Assembly: GCA_964291305.2 (NCBI GenBank)
Contig: OZ219783.1
Span: 1,922,001-1,986,000 of the forward strand
Reading direction: 5' to 3'
Source of the DNA: VXNF01 sp964291305
Lineage (GTDB): Bacteria > Actinomycetota > Acidimicrobiia > Acidimicrobiales > CATQHL01
DNA: 64,000 nt
The stretch's first letter is position 1, and every line of letters starts with the position of its first letter. Positions 59,841-64,000 of the stretch are shown piece by piece. Under the pieces are notes generated by a model. The model did no database searches. It saw only the letters and a list, made by a program, of their open reading frames with translations, and was not told where the DNA came from. The position numbers and the translations under genes were made by a program.

Positions 59841-60839
59841 TCATCCCAACCCGAGTAAGTCATCCCACCGGAGTCCACCTTCAGGCAACTCCATCGGGAT
59901 ACGCCGCGGCTGCTCAAGCGCGTCTTCGCATGACTGAAGCTCATAATCAAGCCCTTTAAGCAGATCGGACGCTACGCCATGTTGGCGGCCCTGTTTACCA
60001 GCGAACTTTGCGATCTCCACTGCGGCCTCAGCGTGCGCCTCTAGGTATGCGTCGTCAAATCCCTCAATTGGCCGCGCCGAGCTGTAGTTGACGCCTTGGT
60101 GCCATTTAGACAGTTCGACCAAGTCAATGTTTCGCGCTGCCGACCTAAATGCCTCAACAACCCAACTGGGCTGAGGCTCCAACAACTTATTAAGCAGGTG
60201 CGTGTAAGGCACCGGTTCCCCCGTCGAAATAACCATCATCAGCTTCGCCGCCGCCTCAAAGGTCTGATGCGCCGAACCGCACGCCCCAGCGAACCTATCC
60301 AACTCCATACGTGTCTGCTGGATCACGTCTCCGGCGCGGGCCACCTTCCTTTCGCTTGTTGTCGGTGTCAGATTTAGATCCAGATTCGTCACAGCTCTAG
60401 TGAGATCCTTAAAGCGTGACTCCATTTCGGCATGCGGACTATCTGGCATCCCAATCTCCTTATCCCAATAGACCGTGCCGCGGTCGCTTGAGTCAGCCAG
60501 CCTCACCGCGGTCGGCGCTATGCCCGCCTCGAACGAGCAGCCCACCTTCTGAGTGCGCGTGGTCCACTCGGGAACATCCGTGACAAACACCTCCACCGGC
60601 CACCCCGCGACCAGACCCGCCCGCGACTCAAGATCACACTGCACACGGCTCCGACATCGATAATCGCCCAGATCATCAAAGACCGCCACCAAATCAATAT
60701 CACTATGCGCTGTAGCGTCCCCACCCGCAACAGAACCGTACAACAACACCGTCCCCACACCAGCATCAACCAGCATCGCCGCCGCCCGGCGAGCATCCTC
60801 CACCGACGGCGCAACCCCCGAAACCGCTACAGAACCCAC
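59841..60839 (-). CDS. Nucleotidyltransferase (MNT-like) with helical C-terminal domain, third paralogue
   Basis: A protein of 332 residues from a GTG at 60839. The N-terminal fold is LLYGSVAGGDATAHSDIDLV with GS and DID, followed by VEVFVTDVPEW and YWDKEIGMPDS, the same spacing as the gene at 19086-20102. The C-terminal half is helical (FEAAAKLMMVISTGEPVPYT, then LLNKLLEPQPSWV). It is clearly diverged from the other copy and has a T/G-ending codon bias unlike the core genome. IS1595 remnants lie on both sides. Function (toxin, antitoxin or modifying enzyme) is unknown. Confidence 0.72.
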   Translation of the reverse strand: MGSVAVSGVAPSVEDARRAAAMLVDAGVGTVLLYGSVAGGDATAHSDIDLVAVFDDLGDYRCRSRVQCDLESRAGLVAGWPVEVFVTDVPEWTTRTQKVGCSFEAGIAPTAVRLADSSDRGTVYWDKEIGMPDSPHAEMESRFKDLTRAVTNLDLNLTPTTSERKVARAGDVIQQTRMELDRFAGACGSAHQTFEAAAKLMMVISTGEPVPYTHLLNKLLEPQPSWVVEAFRSAARNIDLVELSKWHQGVNYSSARPIEGFDDAYLEAHAEAAVEIAKFAGKQGRQHGVASDLLKGLDYELQSCEDALEQPRRIPMELPEGGLRWDDLLGLG

Positions 60840-60841
60840 AC

Positions 60842-61030
60842 TCCCAGCCTAACCTCACCCACTCTCCTGCACGCTCACCAACCAACACCGCGGACACCCC
60901 AGCCCACCAACCCCGCCGCTCAAACAGCCAACCCTCCGCCGCCGCAACACACGGGAACAACCACACCAACTCCACCAACGACCCCCCACACCGACCCGCA
61001 CGATGACATCCCCGCACATCTGCTCACACC
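60842..61030. other. Strand-asymmetric C/A-rich stretch without a supported gene
   Basis: On the plus strand the sequence is almost free of G for nearly 190 bases (CCACC, CAACC, ACACC units). Frames are open on both strands, but none has recognisable protein character. It lies between the third nucleotidyltransferase gene and repeat R3. Its origin is unclear. Confidence 0.5.
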
Positions 61031-61078
61031 ACCACACTAATCACAGGGTATGAAAGCCACCATACCCCCCAGCTCAAA

Positions 61079-61116
61079 GCACTATTGGGCACTATCCGAT
61101 ATAAGCCCCAATCGAG
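61079..61116 (+). repeat. GATATAAGCC-type repeat, copy R3
   Basis: Reads GCACTATTGGGCACTATCCG then ATATAAGCCCCAATCGAG. It matches R2 at 15731-15762 in sequence and orientation. It lies 30-70 bases from the break in IS1595 remnant B and about 240 bases upstream of the third nucleotidyltransferase gene. Confidence 0.65.
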
Positions 61117-61148
61117 TTGCAAACAGAGAGCACCGTCGAAAGCGCAGT

Positions 61149-61544
61149 CAATGAGGCTCGTGTTACAAAGATAAACAGCAACAACCCACTCCTGGTAACC
61201 CAACTCGGAGTCCTGCATCACCGCGCCCACCCGCACCGAGAAAACCTACGACACCCCTTACCCCGACACCGATAAGGCATAGTCCTATGAGCCGTCAGGT
61301 GCTGCACATTGCCGCACCCACAACGGGTACACACCGGCCCATCAGGCCAACGAACCCCCGCAATCCACACCTCAGCGGCAATCTCGTCAGGGAACATACG
61401 CATTCGAGGATGATCGGGGCACCAGGCACGCACGATCCCTTCGGGCTGCCACTGCTCGAGAGCTTCGAGGCCGCGGGCACGGTCCTGGGCAATGTCGAGA
61501 GCGACGACGATGTGGTTGGCCACCGGCCACCGCTCCCCCGTCAT
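61149..61544 (-). pseudogene. IS1595-family transposase remnant B (frameshifted)
   Basis: The frame from 61544 reads PDEIAAEVWIAGVRWPDGPV, CTRCGCGN and TMPYRCRGKGCRRF, the zinc-ribbon part of an IS1595-type transposase. Near 61240 a frameshift moves the homology to another frame: FSVRVGAVMQDSELGYQEWV and VAVYLCNTSL. Homology stops at about 61149, just before R3, so the DDE catalytic part is absent. It is inverted relative to remnant A. Confidence 0.78.
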
Positions 61545-61640
61545 CTCCGAGCGATCGACGCGCTGGAGGCAAACGAGTCGGACTGGCGCAACGGCAACGG
61601 TGCAGGCGCGGGTGTTCGCGTCGAACTCAGGTACCCGCTC

Positions 61641-63917
61641 TCAGCCCCAGTGGCTCGACTGGTACTCGACCATGTCGTCGCCGTGGAGCTGCTTTGTCGC
61701 GTTGCCGATTCGAACCCAGAACTCGGTCGGCCCTTGCCCGCCCTCGTGGGGCTTCGAGAAGACGGGCTTGCCCGACGCTGCGACGGACACTAGACAGACA
61801 TCGGCGTCTCCGACAGGCTCGAAGCTGATGCGAACGATCCCGGCGGTCTGGATTGACAAGTTGTTGTCGAGGTGCTGGCGCAGGAACAACTCGTAGCCGT
61901 CCCGGTTGGCCTTGCTGCCGAGCGTCTGCATGTCGTCGGCGAGGCCGAGGGCGTTCGCATCGTCATCGACGCCGATCAGCAGCGTTCCGCCCTCGGAGTT
62001 GAGGAACCCGCACACCGTCTTGGTGATGGCGTGTTCCATCTTCCTGTCGGCTTGTTCCGTGTGCATGTTCCACCGAGCGGTCGACTTGTACTCGACGGTT
62101 TGGGACTCACCCACAGCGAGCAGGTCGGCGAGAGTGGTCGACGGCTCAGAACTGCCCTTGTCGTCCCACAACCGATCGAAGCCATCCCGCACAACCTGGG
62201 CGATCAGGTCGCGGCGGCGTTCGAGGAAGGTCGGGTAGTCGAGCTGCTCCCAGCCAACTGGCAACGCGTGCCAGTAGGTCTGACGCTTGATGCGGTTTGC
62301 ATCGACTGAGTCGGTCATCGCCGGCCAATACTCGAGGGGATCGTCGGCGCTGATCGTTGCGTTCTCTGGCCAATCCAGGAAGGCCCTGTTGGCAATCGCA
62401 TTGACCTGCCTCGTTCCTGTCACGCCCCTCGCCGCGAGGTATGCCTTTGGGAACAGGTGGTGGCGTTCGATCGAGCGCGGTGCGGTGATGTTCGGATCGA
62501 GGAGTTCACGGATTCGCAAGTCGCTGAACAAGAGTTCTGCGTCGAGCAGATTCAGCGCCGCCCAGTAGGCGAACAGAACCGGAGAACGGGCAGAGGACGT
62601 GTCGAGCCGGTTTGGCAGCGAGATAGCCCAGTAATCGCCTGTGAAGTTCGACCGGACAATGCGGTCGAGCCCTGCGCAGAAGGCCTCGCCATCGCCAGGC
62701 TTGAGATCAGCAACCCGGCCGAGATCCCCCTCGATCTGGCTCTCTGGTGACGACGTGTAGCGGCCGGTGGTATGGGCCATGAAGAACCAGCGGGCTATGA
62801 CTCCGCGGAGTGTCTTGAGGTCGAGCCCGAAGTCGCGCTTGCCGATCAGCCACAGGATGTAGGTGTAGATGAGCGCGTTCTCCGAGGTGACCATGCGGCG
62901 GCTTCTGAACCCGGCGTGCGTCAGGCACTTGAGGAACTCGTGCCAGTTCGTCAGATCGATGACCTCGTCCTGCGCGCGTCGCAGTTCGTCGAACTGGGCG
63001 GTGCGGCGATCGGAGGAGACATCGCCTGTCTCGAGGTCTTTGCCCCGGAGGATGTTGTACACGTGTTGGAGACGTCCGCGACGAAACGCCAGACCCACTC
63101 CGGCTCGTAACAGCTGGTCGGGGCTGGGGTCGATGAAGGCGTTCTTCGGCGACGGACCACTCACCTTCGGATCTACTGCGTCCCGGCAGAACTGCTCGAG
63201 CTGCTGTCGCCCCTTCTCCCAGTGCACCGACATCAGCGTCAGGATGAAGTCGGCCTGGTTGAGCTTCACCCCCTCGGAGTTGATGCGCACGAAGATCTCG
63301 GCCACCTGCTCCTCGTCGGCACCGGCGTTGAGTTCGACCACTTGGAACCTGAAGTTGTGGAGGTTGTACACCCGGTAGATCCGATTCTCCAGCTCGTCCT
63401 CTTCTTCCTCGGTCAGCTCGACGCTGCGACCGTCGGCGAGCCGCGCCAGGAACTTGCGCAAGGTGGGCCGGTATCCGTCGTCCCAGAGGGCCGTGATGTC
63501 GGGGAGAAACTCCGGGTCCCTCTCGATGGCTGCGTCGGTGACCTCGAACGTTTCGTCGCTGGGCCGGAACGCAACCCGGATCCGCTTGTCCTCAAAGGAT
63601 TTCGTGAGAACGGGCTTGCCTGTGAGGACCGCATACAGGGAGGTGAGACGTTGCTGGCCGTCAACGATGAGCAGCTTGGCGACCTTATCGTTCTCGCCGC
63701 CACCGACCTGGCGCGTGCCAACATTCGCGCCGGTCTCCCAGAACATCAAGGTGCCAATCGGGTACCCGCGGTAGAGCGAGTCGAAGAGGTCACGTGTCTT
63801 CGCTGCCGACCAGACGAACGGCCGCTGGATGTCGGGCAGGGCAATGTTGCCGTGCTTGATGTCCTCCACCAAGTGGGTGAGGGAGTAGCCGGTGTCGCGG
63901 TAGAGCGTTGGGGTCAT
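61641..63917 (-). CDS. DUF262/HNH (GmrSD-like) protein fused to an AlbA_2 domain
   Basis: A protein of 758 residues. Residues 1-240 are DUF262: IALPDIQRPFVWSAAKTRDL, IVDGQQRLTSL (DGQQR at 86-90) and IFVRINSEGVKLNQADF, the ParB/Srx-like NTP-dependent part of GmrS. Residues 480-510 hold an HNH/DUF1524-type motif (ERHHLFPKAYL, then NAIANRAFL) as in GmrD. From about 603 to 740 an AlbA_2/Schlafen-type domain follows (GESQTVEYKSTARW, FLNSEGGTLLIGVDDD), linked to nucleic-acid or NTP binding. GmrSD cuts modified phage DNA, so an anti-phage role is likely. The domain order is a fusion I do not know as a named system. Codon use is core-like. Bases 63918-64000 upstream show nothing identifiable. Confidence 0.88.
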   Translation of the reverse strand: MTPTLYRDTGYSLTHLVEDIKHGNIALPDIQRPFVWSAAKTRDLFDSLYRGYPIGTLMFWETGANVGTRQVGGGENDKVAKLLIVDGQQRLTSLYAVLTGKPVLTKSFEDKRIRVAFRPSDETFEVTDAAIERDPEFLPDITALWDDGYRPTLRKFLARLADGRSVELTEEEEDELENRIYRVYNLHNFRFQVVELNAGADEEQVAEIFVRINSEGVKLNQADFILTLMSVHWEKGRQQLEQFCRDAVDPKVSGPSPKNAFIDPSPDQLLRAGVGLAFRRGRLQHVYNILRGKDLETGDVSSDRRTAQFDELRRAQDEVIDLTNWHEFLKCLTHAGFRSRRMVTSENALIYTYILWLIGKRDFGLDLKTLRGVIARWFFMAHTTGRYTSSPESQIEGDLGRVADLKPGDGEAFCAGLDRIVRSNFTGDYWAISLPNRLDTSSARSPVLFAYWAALNLLDAELLFSDLRIRELLDPNITAPRSIERHHLFPKAYLAARGVTGTRQVNAIANRAFLDWPENATISADDPLEYWPAMTDSVDANRIKRQTYWHALPVGWEQLDYPTFLERRRDLIAQVVRDGFDRLWDDKGSSEPSTTLADLLAVGESQTVEYKSTARWNMHTEQADRKMEHAITKTVCGFLNSEGGTLLIGVDDDANALGLADDMQTLGSKANRDGYELFLRQHLDNNLSIQTAGIVRISFEPVGDADVCLVSVAASGKPVFSKPHEGGQGPTEFWVRIGNATKQLHGDDMVEYQSSHWG

Positions 63918-64000
63918 GGGGATTGCCTATTCCTTCGGTAGCTGCGGTTGGTCGTGATCAAGATACGGTTCCAAACCGATCCGGGACAAACGTCTCGACC

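Noticed and set aside
63222..63941. Plus-strand open frame of about 240 codons inside the DUF262 gene
   Set aside because: It is antisense to a well-supported protein with conserved motifs and has no recognisable domain.
1..64000. CRISPR array, rRNA operon, replication origin
   Set aside because: No regularly spaced repeat series, no 16S/23S sequence and no DnaA-box cluster with dnaA/dnaN were seen.

Overview
The window looks like chromosomal DNA of a high-GC Gram-positive bacterium (Actinomycetota), and I lean towards Acidimicrobiia or a related deep branch. Support: GC-rich third codon positions, frequent GTG/TTG starts, an F420-dependent LLM oxidoreductase, a gcvH/MerR/DUF151/MerR block like the mycobacterial one around Rv1826-Rv1830, a FolP2-like dihydropteroate synthase homologue, an MprAB-PepD-like trio, and lipoproteins with Pro/Glu/Ala-rich linkers. 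Taxonomy is inferred from gene content only.

Layout. 1-4.7 kb: BMP-type (nucleoside-like) ABC importer, two permeases, lipoprotein and ATPase (cut by the window edge). 4.8-13.3 kb: acyl-CoA carboxyltransferase, citrate synthase, tandem M16 peptidase lipoprotein, FAD oxidoreductase, membrane-anchored kinase-like protein. 13.4-20.2 kb: accessory island. It holds a decayed nucleotidyltransferase gene, four overlapping small ORFs of alien codon use, a RecQ helicase-phosphoribosyltransferase fusion translationally coupled to a DprA-like protein, and an intact nucleotidyltransferase gene. 20.2-24.1 kb: lepA-hrcA-dnaJ. 24.3-29.2 kb: rpsT facing comEA-comEC-folP-like-holA. 29.4-34.2 kb: phosphotransferase, F420 oxidoreductase, leuS, tRNA-Ala. 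34.3-37.7 kb: ECF sigma factor coupled to a GerMN membrane protein, then a thioredoxin-like lipoprotein with an in-frame TGA at the first redox cysteine (candidate selenoprotein). 37.8-45.8 kb: small PD-ExT protein, MerR, DUF151, hpt, MerR, gcvH, pgsA, HIT, DUF2079, SRAP, DyP peroxidase, tRNA-Pro. 45.8-59.2 kb: one long minus-strand run mutM-like, smc, response regulator, histidine kinase, htrA, ftsY, ffh, rpsP, khpA, rimM, trmD, rplS, yraN. 59.2-64 kb: second accessory region, with a tandem duplication, two IS1595-type transposase remnants in inverted orientation around a third nucleotidyltransferase gene, and a DUF262/HNH/AlbA_2 fusion.

How it fits together: most of the window is housekeeping (translation, protein targeting, chromosome structure, competence, stress response). 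The two accessory regions share a nucleotidyltransferase family and a short repeat with core GATATAAGCC, and both carry genes of families known from phage defence or toxin-antitoxin systems. The best candidates for something undescribed are the RecQ-PRTase/DprA pair with its flanking repeats and the TGA-containing thioredoxin-like gene.
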